Under the pieces are notes generated by a model, which made no database searches, was not told the DNA's origin, and saw only the letters and a list, made by a program, of their open reading frames with translations. The translations under genes and the position numbers were made by a program. This document shows, in pieces, positions 17,516-23,910 of a stretch of DNA of 23,910 nt (the stretch's first letter is position 1; every line of letters begins with the position of its first letter). The DNA comes from Tubiluchus corallicola (taxonomy: Eukaryota > Priapulida > Priapulimorpha > Priapulimorphida > Tubiluchidae): the NCBI GenBank assembly GCA_030141605.1, contig JAQGDQ010000742.1, positions 65,025 to 88,934 of the forward strand, written 5' to 3'.

Positions 17516-18517
17516 TCAATACTCTTCCTTCTGCATTGCTTCATCAAATGCCATTACAGATGGCTCAAAATCAATCTTCTTCACAAATCGACAGGCCTCC
17601 CTAGCCCCTGCTTCTCTATCCATCCCAGTATCCTCCCACTCAACAGACAGCGGCCCCACATACTCGGTATCATTTAACGCACGAATAATATTTTCAAAGT
17701 TGATATTGCCTCTTCCCAGCGAACGGAAGTTCCAAAACCTACGATGATCTCCAAACTCCATATGCCCCCCAAACACTCCTACAAAAGTGGGAGTCTCCGA
17801 CCAGTATACATCCTTCATATGCACATGAAAAATACGCTCTTTAAACTCATAAATAAACTTTACATAGTCGACTCCCTGATAGCCGAAGTGGCTCGGATCA
17901 TAATTGAACCCAAAGGCAGGGTGATAGTCAATAGCTTTTAGCGCCATATGTGCAGAGTGAATGTCAAAGGCTATCTCAGTAGGGTGCACCTCAAGCGCAA
18001 ACTTTACTCCCATCTTGTGGTACTCGTCCAAAATAGGCTTCCAGCGTTTTGCAAAATCGCTATACCCTTTCTCAATCATATCTTTTGAAACAGGAGGGAA
18101 AGAGTAATTTAAATGCCATATAGAACTTCCTGTAAACCCATTTACAACATCCACACCAAGCCTCTTTGCCACTCTCCCCGTCTCTATTATCTCTTTGGCA
18201 GCACGCTGGCGCACTCCTTCAGGATCACCATCCCCCCATATATGGTCAGGCAGAATACCTTTATGCCTCTCATCAATATTATCGCACACACATTGCCCTA
18301 CTAGATGTGTCGATATAGAGAACAACTGTAATCCGTATCTTTTCAAAATAGCTTTACGCTCGTTACAGTAAGCTTCATCAGCTTTATTTATCTCTACATG
18401 ATCTCCCCAACAGCAAAGCTCAACACCATCATATCCAAATTCACTGGCCTTTTGGCATACTATCTCAATAGGCAGATCTGCCCACTGACCTGTAAAAAGT
18501 GTCACCTTTCTTGTCAT
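17516..18517 (-). CDS. Sugar phosphate isomerase/epimerase-like TIM barrel (AP endonuclease family 2 fold)
   Basis: This is a predicted metal-dependent sugar or polyol isomerase/epimerase of the xylose-isomerase-like fold, probably cytoplasmic since no signal peptide is seen. The 333 residues begin [12 protein letters not shown] and include the expected metal ligands: Glu176 in ALEVHPTE, Asp207 in NYDPSHF, His233 in HVHMKD and Glu293 in SVEWED. The gene follows the Gfo/Idh/MocA oxidoreductase with a 39-base gap, a pairing common in Bacteroidota sugar and inositol-type catabolism. The product of the dehydrogenase is plausibly its substrate, but the sugar is not identifiable. A strong hairpin follows the stop. 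Confidence 0.88.
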   Translation of the reverse strand: MTRKVTLFTGQWADLPIEIVCQKASEFGYDGVELCCWGDHVEINKADEAYCNERKAILKRYGLQLFSISTHLVGQCVCDNIDERHKGILPDHIWGDGDPEGVRQRAAKEIIETGRVAKRLGVDVVNGFTGSSIWHLNYSFPPVSKDMIEKGYSDFAKRWKPILDEYHKMGVKFALEVHPTEIAFDIHSAHMALKAIDYHPAFGFNYDPSHFGYQGVDYVKFIYEFKERIFHVHMKDVYWSETPTFVGVFGGHMEFGDHRRFWNFRSLGRGNINFENIIRALNDTEYVGPLSVEWEDTGMDREAGAREACRFVKKIDFEPSVMAFDEAMQKEEY

Positions 18518-18556
18518 TTCAGATTCTCTAATTTAATCAGTTTGTCAAAAATTACA

Positions 18557-19717
18557 CTATTTGCCGAACTTAATCCACTTTACCTTATCATCATACCCGG
18601 CTTCAACAACAGCATCAATAAACTGCATACCACGTACTCCATCATCAACACCCGGAAAATCAAGCCACTCTGGCTTTGGATTAATCCCATTCGATTTGGC
18701 GCGCACGGTAAGCGAAAAGTTTCTGTATATATTTGCAAACGCTTCAAGATACCCCTCAGGGTGCCCTCCAGGAGTACGTGTATTGTGCATTGCAATACCG
18801 CTCATGTACTCTCGTCCGGTCCTTACTATTTCAGTTGGCTTATCTACCCACTTTACAATCAATGTGTTTGGCTCATGCTGTGCCCACTCCAGTCCGCCTT
18901 CACTACCATAAACCCTTATCTTCAAAGCATTTTCTTCACCCGCAGCTACCTGGGTAGCCATTAATACTCCCTTTGCCCCATTATTAAACTTGAGAATAAC
19001 AGTTCCATCATCGTCAAGCAACCGCCCAGTAACAAATATTGACAGATCGGCACATAGCTCAGTAGTTTTCAAACCGGTCACATACTCTGCAAGATGATGG
19101 GCATGTGTACCTATATCTCCCATACAACCCGCCTTGCCCGAACGCTTCGGGTCTGTTCTCCATGATGCCTGGGGATTATCTGTATCTTCAAGTTTTGAAG
19201 AAAGCCACCCCTGTGGATACTCCACATATACCTTTTTTATCTCACCAAAATCACCACGTGCAATACGCTCTTTAGCCTCTTTCACCGCCGGATAGCCTGA
19301 ATAGGTATGAGTAAGTGCCAATATAAGCTCTGTCTCCTCAACCTTCGCCTTCAGCTTCAAGGCTTCATTAAGATCAAATGTAATAGGCTTATCCAACACA
19401 ACATGAAACCCACCGTCAAGCGCCATCATAGCAGGATCATAGTGAACAAAATTTGGTGTTACTATAGACACAAAATCCATCCTCTCCTCTTCAGAAAGAT
19501 TTTTCTCCTTCTCAAACATCTCCTGATAGGTCTTGTAAATCCTACTATCGGGCAAATAGTATGACTTACCAGAAGAGACAGACACAGCCGGATCAACGCT
19601 AAAGCACCCACACACCAGTTCTATCTCTCCATCCATAAAAGCGGCCAGGCGATGAATAGCCCCTATAAAGGCATCACTACCCCCACCTATCATTCCCATT
19701 CGCAGCTTTCTTTTCAT
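18557..19717 (-). CDS. Gfo/Idh/MocA-family NAD(P)-dependent oxidoreductase
   Basis: This is a predicted sugar or cyclitol dehydrogenase of 386 residues without a signal peptide. The N-terminal Rossmann fold shows MGMIGGGSDAFIGAIHR (8-23). The family EKP motif appears as VLDKPIT (Lys110), and the catalytic Asp-His pair lies in CMGDIGTHAHHLAEY (Asp201, His205). The C-terminal domain includes GTVILKFNNGAKGVLMATQ, as in many family members. It is the first gene of the - strand cluster with the TIM-barrel isomerase. The 520-base region ahead of it, up to the methyltransferase start, holds a small hairpin and diverged repeats. Family is clear; substrate unknown. Confidence 0.92.
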   Translation of the reverse strand: MKRKLRMGMIGGGSDAFIGAIHRLAAFMDGEIELVCGCFSVDPAVSVSSGKSYYLPDSRIYKTYQEMFEKEKNLSEEERMDFVSIVTPNFVHYDPAMMALDGGFHVVLDKPITFDLNEALKLKAKVEETELILALTHTYSGYPAVKEAKERIARGDFGEIKKVYVEYPQGWLSSKLEDTDNPQASWRTDPKRSGKAGCMGDIGTHAHHLAEYVTGLKTTELCADLSIFVTGRLLDDDGTVILKFNNGAKGVLMATQVAAGEENALKIRVYGSEGGLEWAQHEPNTLIVKWVDKPTEIVRTGREYMSGIAMHNTRTPGGHPEGYLEAFANIYRNFSLTVRAKSNGINPKPEWLDFPGVDDGVRGMQFIDAVVEAGYDDKVKWIKFGK

Positions 19718-19803
19718 AACTAACTATTTATGAGAGTTTTGAGTATTAGTGTTTAACAAATAGTTCTTAATTACATAAAGTGTAAATATACAAAACATTT
19801 TCA

Positions 19804-19821
19804 GGTAGTTTATGAACTACC
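19804..19821. promoter_or_regulatory. Short perfect hairpin upstream of the oxidoreductase operon
   Basis: GGTAGTT and AACTACC form a perfect seven-base stem around TATG, 87 bases before the oxidoreductase start. On the + strand a T-rich stretch follows, so it might be a terminator for leftward-origin transcripts. No + strand gene precedes it, so an operator role for the - strand operon is the alternative. Function is not established. Confidence 0.3.
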
Positions 19822-19863
19822 CAACTCTTATTTTTTCACCTCCCGGTTTCATACTTACAAAAT

Positions 19864-20003
19864 GAGACCTTTACAAAACAAAAGATTCTGGCTCAGGCCA
19901 GGTTGAGGAAAAATTTCAATGAAAAACCCAACTTACTGATGTAGATGAAAGTATTAAAGAGAACTTGACGAAAATATTAATAAAAAGATCAGTATTATAA
20001 AAA
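19864..20003. repeat. Dispersed repeat, copy A (degenerate right end)
   Basis: The copy begins GAGACCTTTACAAAAC and shares internal blocks with copies B and D (GGCTCAG, TTCAATGAAAAACCC, CTTACTGATGTAGATGAAA, ATTAATAAAA). Its right end is worn: it reads GATCAGTATTATAAAAA where copy B has GATTAGTTTTGCAAAG. It is followed after about 55 bases by copy B; the piece between them also has a degraded AAATTACTAATTTT block. Confidence 0.65.
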
Positions 20004-20058
20004 CCCCCAAGACAACCTAAAACCAGGGTAAATTACTAATTTTACTCCGGGAACCAAC

Positions 20059-20195
20059 GAAGCTTTTACAAAGTTGAAAAAGTTGGCTTAGATTGAGGGA
20101 AACTTCGATAAAAAACCTCAATTTACTAATGTAAATGAAAACTTTAAGAGGATTTTGAAAAGAATACTAATAAAAGATTAGTTTTGCAAAGGACT
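20059..20195. repeat. Dispersed repeat, copy B
   Basis: It begins GAAGCTTTTACAAAGTT and ends GTTTTGCAAAGGAC, with the internal block CAATTTACTAATGTAAATGA shared with copies A and D. The right end lies about 43 bases before the likely GTG start of the methyltransferase, so the repeat occupies that gene's upstream region. No protein-coding function is apparent. Confidence 0.7.
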
Positions 20196-20237
20196 TGCCT
20201 TTATACACCTAAAAATCAACTCTCTACAACATTACTT

Positions 20238-20882
20238 GTGAAACTACCTAAAGAGATCGAAAATTATATTTTATCGCACATTGATGACGAAGACCCGCTA
20301 CTATCAGAGCTTTACCGGGAGACACATGTGAAAATACTCCATGCCAGAATGTGCTCAGGGCATATGCAGGGCTCCATCTTAACACTTCTTAGTAAGATCG
20401 TAAGACCACAATTTATCTTAGAAGTAGGTACATTTACAGGCTATTCCGCTATATGCTTATCCAAAGGGCTTGTAAAAGATGGAACTATACACACAATAGA
20501 GAAAAGTGACGAAATGGAGGTATTTGCAAAAAAATATTTTGAAAAAGCGGGATTGACAAATAAAATTATTCAACATATAGGTGATGTATCTGATATAATA
20601 CCAAAACTGAATATCGAATTTGATATGGTTTTTATGGATGCAGACAAGCGCGCCTACCCGGAACACTACCACTCTGTTCTGCCAAAAGTTAGAATAAACG
20701 GAATTATTATAATAGATAATACCCTATGGGGAGGGAAAGTTATTAAAAAGAACCTGAACAAAGATGAACAAACAGAAGGTATCGTCCACTTTAATAATAT
20801 TGTTAAACAGGATAAAAGAGTTGAAACCTATATGATACCTATAAGAGACGGAATAACAGTTTTGAGAAAAATAGCGGACTAG
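20238..20882 (+). CDS. SAM-dependent O-methyltransferase (family 3, catechol-O-methyltransferase-like)
   Basis: This is a predicted class I methyltransferase acting on a hydroxyl group of a small molecule, with a divalent metal. I choose the GTG at 20238, giving 214 residues, the family's usual size. It begins MKLPKEIENYILSHIDDEDP. The upstream TTG at 20184 lies inside the right end of repeat copy B and would add 18 residues that do not look like the family. Motif I is ILEVGTFTGYSA (about 60-71). The metal site is suggested by MDADK (Asp134, Asp136) and IIDNTLWGG (Asp160, Asn161). It is a single gene facing folC, with a dispersed repeat on each side. The natural substrate cannot be told. Confidence 0.88.
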   Translation: MKLPKEIENYILSHIDDEDPLLSELYRETHVKILHARMCSGHMQGSILTLLSKIVRPQFILEVGTFTGYSAICLSKGLVKDGTIHTIEKSDEMEVFAKKYFEKAGLTNKIIQHIGDVSDIIPKLNIEFDMVFMDADKRAYPEHYHSVLPKVRINGIIIIDNTLWGGKVIKKNLNKDEQTEGIVHFNNIVKQDKRVETYMIPIRDGITVLRKIAD

Positions 20883-20902
20883 CAGCAACGGGCCACTCTT
20901 CC

Positions 20903-21047
20903 GACACCTTTGCAAGATAAAAAACCTTGACTCAGGCTGAAAAAATTGATGAAATCCGAACCTCGCCAATATATAAATAAAGAGGTTGAATATGTTTTTT
21001 GACAAAAAGGAGGCCACAAGCAGTATAAATGCGCTTTGCAAAAGCCT
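20903..21047. repeat. Dispersed repeat, copy C
   Basis: It begins GACACCTTTGCAAGA and ends GCTTTGCAAAAGCCTC, so its ends are inverted versions of the same core (CTTTGCAA). It shares CCTTGACTCAGGCTGA and the TTTTTTGACAAAAA segment with the family but is the most diverged inside. It fills the gap between the convergent methyltransferase and folC genes, ending five bases before the folC stop codon. It might serve as a shared terminator region. Confidence 0.55.
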
Positions 21048-21051
21048 CTTT

Positions 21052-22362
21052 CTATAAACTACAAAGCAGCTCAGCCACAACGAAAGAACTTCCTCCAACA
21101 AAAATCATATCCTCACTTCCCGCTTCTGAAACAGCTGCACTAAAAGCACCAACCACAGATGAAAAAGTAACACCTGTAAGTCCCTTACCTCTTGCCTGCT
21201 CTGTAAGTATCACTGCATCAAGTGATCGTGGCAGTTCCGCTTTTGTAAAATAGTACTTTGCATCCCGTGGCAAAAGATCAAGCATTACACCAATATCCTT
21301 ATCATTGACAAAACCCAAAACAACATGTAAGCACTTATGTGGTGTCTGCTCTATTTGACTTATGACCTGCTCTATTCCACTCTCATTATGTGCAATATCA
21401 CAAACAATATATGGATCCTTCCCCAGTACCTGCCAGCGCCCGGATAGACCGGTTAGCCTTACAACATTCTGCAACCCACTACGCAGTGCCTTTTCCGGTA
21501 TTTTCATCCCCAAGCTTTCAAGCTTTGATATAGCTGTCAGCGCAATAATCAGATTTTTCACTTGGTATCTTCCCAACAACCCCAATGCAAGGCTAGAGTA
21601 AATAACCTCTCCCGCACTGCAAACATCAAACACCTGGCTATTAGCCGATAATGACAGAGAAGCACACTCAAACTGCTCATCAGCATATAAAATCGCAGCA
21701 TCTTGCTTTTTGGCGTACAACTCAAACAGATATCGTAGCCGAGAACTAACCTCACCTATAACTACAGGAACACCTCTCTTAATTATCCCCGCCTTTTCTG
21801 TAGCAATCCTCTCTACAGTATTGCCAAGAATAGAAGTGTGGTCCATGCCTATATTAGTAATTACAGATAACACGGGAAGTATGATATTAGTCGAATCCAG
21901 TCTCCCTCCCAGGCCGGTCTCAACAACAGCTATGTCCACACTTTTTTTTGCAAAATAATCAAACGCCATTGCAACAGTAAGCTCAAAAAATGATGGCTTT
22001 AACTCAGTACTACAGCTTTCTTTGCAAAACCTATTCACAAAATCTACAACAGCGCTTTCGGATATCATCTCCCCCCCTACCCTGATACGCTCTCTAAAAT
22101 CTTTCAAATGAGGTGACGTATACAACCCAACCTTATAACCACACTCCTGCAATACACCCGATATCATATGAGAAACCGAACCCTTCCCATTTGTTCCGGC
22201 CACATGAACAGTCATGTACTTCTTATGAGGATACCCACACATCTCATCCAGCTTCAAACTGTTATCAAGCCCGCTCTTATAAGCTGAAACACCCTCTCTT
22301 TGGTAACAAGGAAGCTGCGCATACAAATACTTCAATACCTCAGAAAACTTATCCATAAACAT
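21052..22362 (-). CDS. folC: Bifunctional folylpolyglutamate synthase / dihydrofolate synthase
   Basis: This is a cytoplasmic Mur-ligase-type enzyme that joins glutamate to dihydropteroate and extends folate polyglutamates using ATP. The 436 residues are normal for FolC. The ATP loop is HVAGTNGKGSVSHM (53-66), followed by GLYTSPHL (79-86), the family block VVETGLGGRLDSTN (146-159), NIGMDHT (170-176), and the lysine in ATEKAGI (Lys190) that is carboxylated in the family. The C-terminal domain shows RWQVLGKDPYIVCDIAHN. Met1 (22362) or Met3 (22356) may be the start. It is divergent from the PIN-PhoH gene, with 99 bases between, and ends beside repeat copy C. Confidence 0.95.
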   Translation of the reverse strand: MFMDKFSEVLKYLYAQLPCYQREGVSAYKSGLDNSLKLDEMCGYPHKKYMTVHVAGTNGKGSVSHMISGVLQECGYKVGLYTSPHLKDFRERIRVGGEMISESAVVDFVNRFCKESCSTELKPSFFELTVAMAFDYFAKKSVDIAVVETGLGGRLDSTNIILPVLSVITNIGMDHTSILGNTVERIATEKAGIIKRGVPVVIGEVSSRLRYLFELYAKKQDAAILYADEQFECASLSLSANSQVFDVCSAGEVIYSSLALGLLGRYQVKNLIIALTAISKLESLGMKIPEKALRSGLQNVVRLTGLSGRWQVLGKDPYIVCDIAHNESGIEQVISQIEQTPHKCLHVVLGFVNDKDIGVMLDLLPRDAKYYFTKAELPRSLDAVILTEQARGKGLTGVTFSSVVGAFSAAVSEAGSEDMIFVGGSSFVVAELLCSL

Positions 22363-22402
22363 GTCTTTTCAGGCACACAAAGGTGGTAAAAATATTGTGT
22401 CA

Positions 22403-22434
22403 GTTGAACTAAATAAGATGTTTTACTATCTTTA
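22403..22434 (+). promoter_or_regulatory. Candidate Bacteroidota promoter for the PIN-PhoH gene
   Basis: GTTG at 22403-22406 and TATCTTTA at 22427-22434 are separated by 20 bases. This resembles the Bacteroides primary promoter (TTTG about -33, TAnnTTTG about -7) with one mismatch in each box. The -7 box ends 27 bases before the ATG at 22462. Confidence 0.35.
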
Positions 22435-22461
22435 AACAAAGCACACTAAAAATACAACTCT

Positions 22462-23780
22462 ATGAGCCACCCAAAAATTTTCGTCCTTGACACAAATGTT
22501 ATTTTACACGACCACAAGTGTATATACAACTTTGACAACAATAATGTTGTGATTCCCATAACCGTTCTTGAAGAACTTGATAAGTTTAAAAGAGGAAATA
22601 GCCATATCAATTTTCAGGCAAGACAATTTGTAAGGGTGCTTGATGAAATAGTAGGTGATGAGCTGTTTAACGGTGGGCTCTCGTTAGGCAAGGACAAAGG
22701 CAGTCTTTTCATAGAAACAGGTAAGCCTTTTTCAGAAAAACTGCGACAATCTTTTAAGGAAGACATACCAGACCACCGCATATTATCTATTGCTGAATAC
22801 ACTAGGAACACCCTGATACAAGAACCATTTTTGTAACTAAGGATATAAACCTTAGAATGAAAGCAAAATCCCTGCATATTGAATCAGAAGACTACAAAAG
22901 TGATAAAATACCTGATATAAATGTACTATACCGCGGCATCAGAGAAATTCACGATTTTGATGATGCACTTATAGGAAAACTATACGAGCACAGGCGGCTC
23001 TCAATGGATGAATGTAATGTAGAGCCAGCCCCGTTCCCAAATGAATTTTTTATAATAAAAGGAGCGCAATCAAGTGCTTTAGCACACTATAACCCACTCG
23101 ACTCATACATTGAACGTGTAGACAAAATCAGTACTCATGGAATAAAACCACGTAATGCGGAACAGGCATTCTCTCTAAACGCCCTACTTAACCCCGAAAT
23201 AAAACTGGTAACCATTACAGGTAAAGCAGGGACAGGAAAAACATTACTAGCTTTGGCTGCGGCAATAGCACAAAGTAAGGTGTATAATCAAATTCTTCTG
23301 GCTAGACCCATTGTAGCTCTAAGTAATCGGGACCTGGGCTTTCTTCCAGGTGATGCAGAAGAAAAAATATCTCCATACATGCAGCCTCTATTTGACAACC
23401 TCGCCGTTATAAAAAGGTGCTTTAACTCAAGAAGCGTTGAACATCAGCTGATAGAAGAGCTTTTAAAAACCGAACGATTGATAATCACACCTCTGGCATA
23501 CATTCGCGGACGAAGTTTATCAAACTGCTTTTTCATTATTGATGAAGCCCAGAACCTGACACCACATGAAGTAAAAACTATTATAACCCGTGCGGGAGAA
23601 GGGGCAAAAATGGTGTTCACCGGAGATATACAGCAAATAGACTCCCCATATCTGGATATGCAATCAAATGGATTAGCATTTCTAACTGACAGGATGAAAG
23701 GACAGGATCTATTTGCCCACGTCAACCTGATAAAAGGAGAACGTAGCTACCTTGCAGAGCTTGCCAGTGATCTGCTATAA
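22462..23780 (+). pseudogene. PIN-domain/PhoH ATPase gene (YlaK type) with a one-base frameshift
   Basis: The gene encodes an N-terminal PIN nuclease-like domain and a C-terminal PhoH P-loop ATPase, an RNA-metabolism protein of the PhoH2/YlaK group. The first frame (22462-22836) shows FVLDTNVILHD with acidic Asp10, VLEELDKFKRG, and DIPDHRILSIAEYTR. It then stops prematurely. The second frame continues with FVTKDINLR ahead of the ATG at 22857, then the Walker A GKAGTGKT, ARPIVALSNRDLGFLPGD, and the Walker B-like FFIIDEAQNLTPHE, ending at 23780. The total span of about 440 codons matches the family. The phase changes at about 22804-22809 (AGGAACACC), where one missing A explains both halves. 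Two separate proteins or a sequencing error are alternatives. A promoter-like site precedes it and repeat copy D follows within two bases of the stop. Confidence 0.85.
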
Positions 23781-23781
23781 G

Positions 23782-23903
23782 GAGACCTTTGCAAAACGAA
23801 AAGCCTTCCAGATCAAAGAAAATTCAATGAAAAACCGTAATTTACTAATGCGAATAAGGATTTTGACAAAAACTGTTAATACAAGGAGTTTTGCAAAGAT
23901 CTT
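23782..23903. repeat. Dispersed repeat, copy D (best preserved ends)
   Basis: The left end GAGACCTTTGCAAAAC (23782-23797) and the inverted right end AAGATCTTTGCAAAAC (from 23888-23903) match at 14 of 16 positions. Internal blocks TTCAATGAAAAACC, AATTTACTAATG and GGATTTTGACAAAAA are shared with copies A and B. The final bases of the window (CTTTTACAAA) could begin another copy, as in the A-B pair. Confidence 0.75.
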
Positions 23904-23910
23904 TTACAAA

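Noticed and set aside
18398-18964. 188-residue + strand open frame
   Set aside because: It lies opposite the TIM-barrel and oxidoreductase genes, whose motifs are unmistakable; it is a shadow frame.
19864-20195. CRISPR-like array
   Set aside because: The repeats are 120-145 bases, diverged and inverted-ended, without regular spacers; no cas genes are present. No CRISPR array is seen in the window.
20184-20237. TTG start for the methyltransferase
   Set aside because: It falls inside a dispersed repeat and adds residues absent from the usual family length; the GTG at 20238 fits better.

Overview
The window reads as part of a Bacteroidota chromosome (Bacteroidales or Marinilabiliales-like). 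The basis is two SusC/SusD outer-membrane pairs, lipoproteins with Bacteroidota-style lipoboxes, AT-rich intergenic DNA without clear Shine-Dalgarno sites, and a PIN-PhoH gene of the YlaK type. No identification below genus-group level is justified from the sequence alone.

Left part (1-13000): two polysaccharide-utilisation loci (PULs) converge. On the + strand, a SusC-type transporter (its start lies outside the window) is followed by a SusD lipoprotein and a strong hairpin terminator. On the - strand, a four-gene operon reads susC (with an N-terminal STN signalling domain), susD (SusD-like_2 type), a GH18-fold lipoprotein that has lost its catalytic acid, and a GH18 lipoprotein with an intact DxxDxDxE motif. 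The last two share one architecture: lipoprotein signal, Ig/PKD-like domain, GH18 barrel. Together they look like a surface system that binds, cuts and imports a GlcNAc-containing glycan (chitin-type or N-glycan); the substrate is inferred.

Middle (13000-16200): a scar zone. It holds short decayed reading frames (one resembles the C-terminus of a FecR anti-sigma factor, the expected partner of an STN-type SusC), a frameshifted IS1634-like transposase, and the 3' end only of a GH2 beta-galactosidase. It is closed by a CAU-anticodon tRNA gene with its own terminator and a perfect 11-bp tandem repeat just beyond. This is the kind of junction expected at the edge of an island or after repeated rearrangement.

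Right part (16300-23910): housekeeping and metabolic genes. On the - strand, a Gfo/Idh/MocA oxidoreductase and a xylose-isomerase-like TIM barrel are followed, after an intercistronic terminator-like hairpin, by an mtnA-type isomerase. Then come an O-methyltransferase (+), folC (-) and a PIN-PhoH ATPase gene (+) broken by a one-base frameshift. Diverged copies of a 120-145 bp element with CTTTGCAAAAC-type inverted ends lie at 19864-20195, 20903-21047 and 23782-23903. I saw none in the PUL half.

I found no convincing wholly new system. The items most worth checking are the catalytic plus dead GH18 pair, the STN-SusC beside a probable FecR relic, the TIR-bounded repeat family, the mtnA context, and the two single-base frameshifts.
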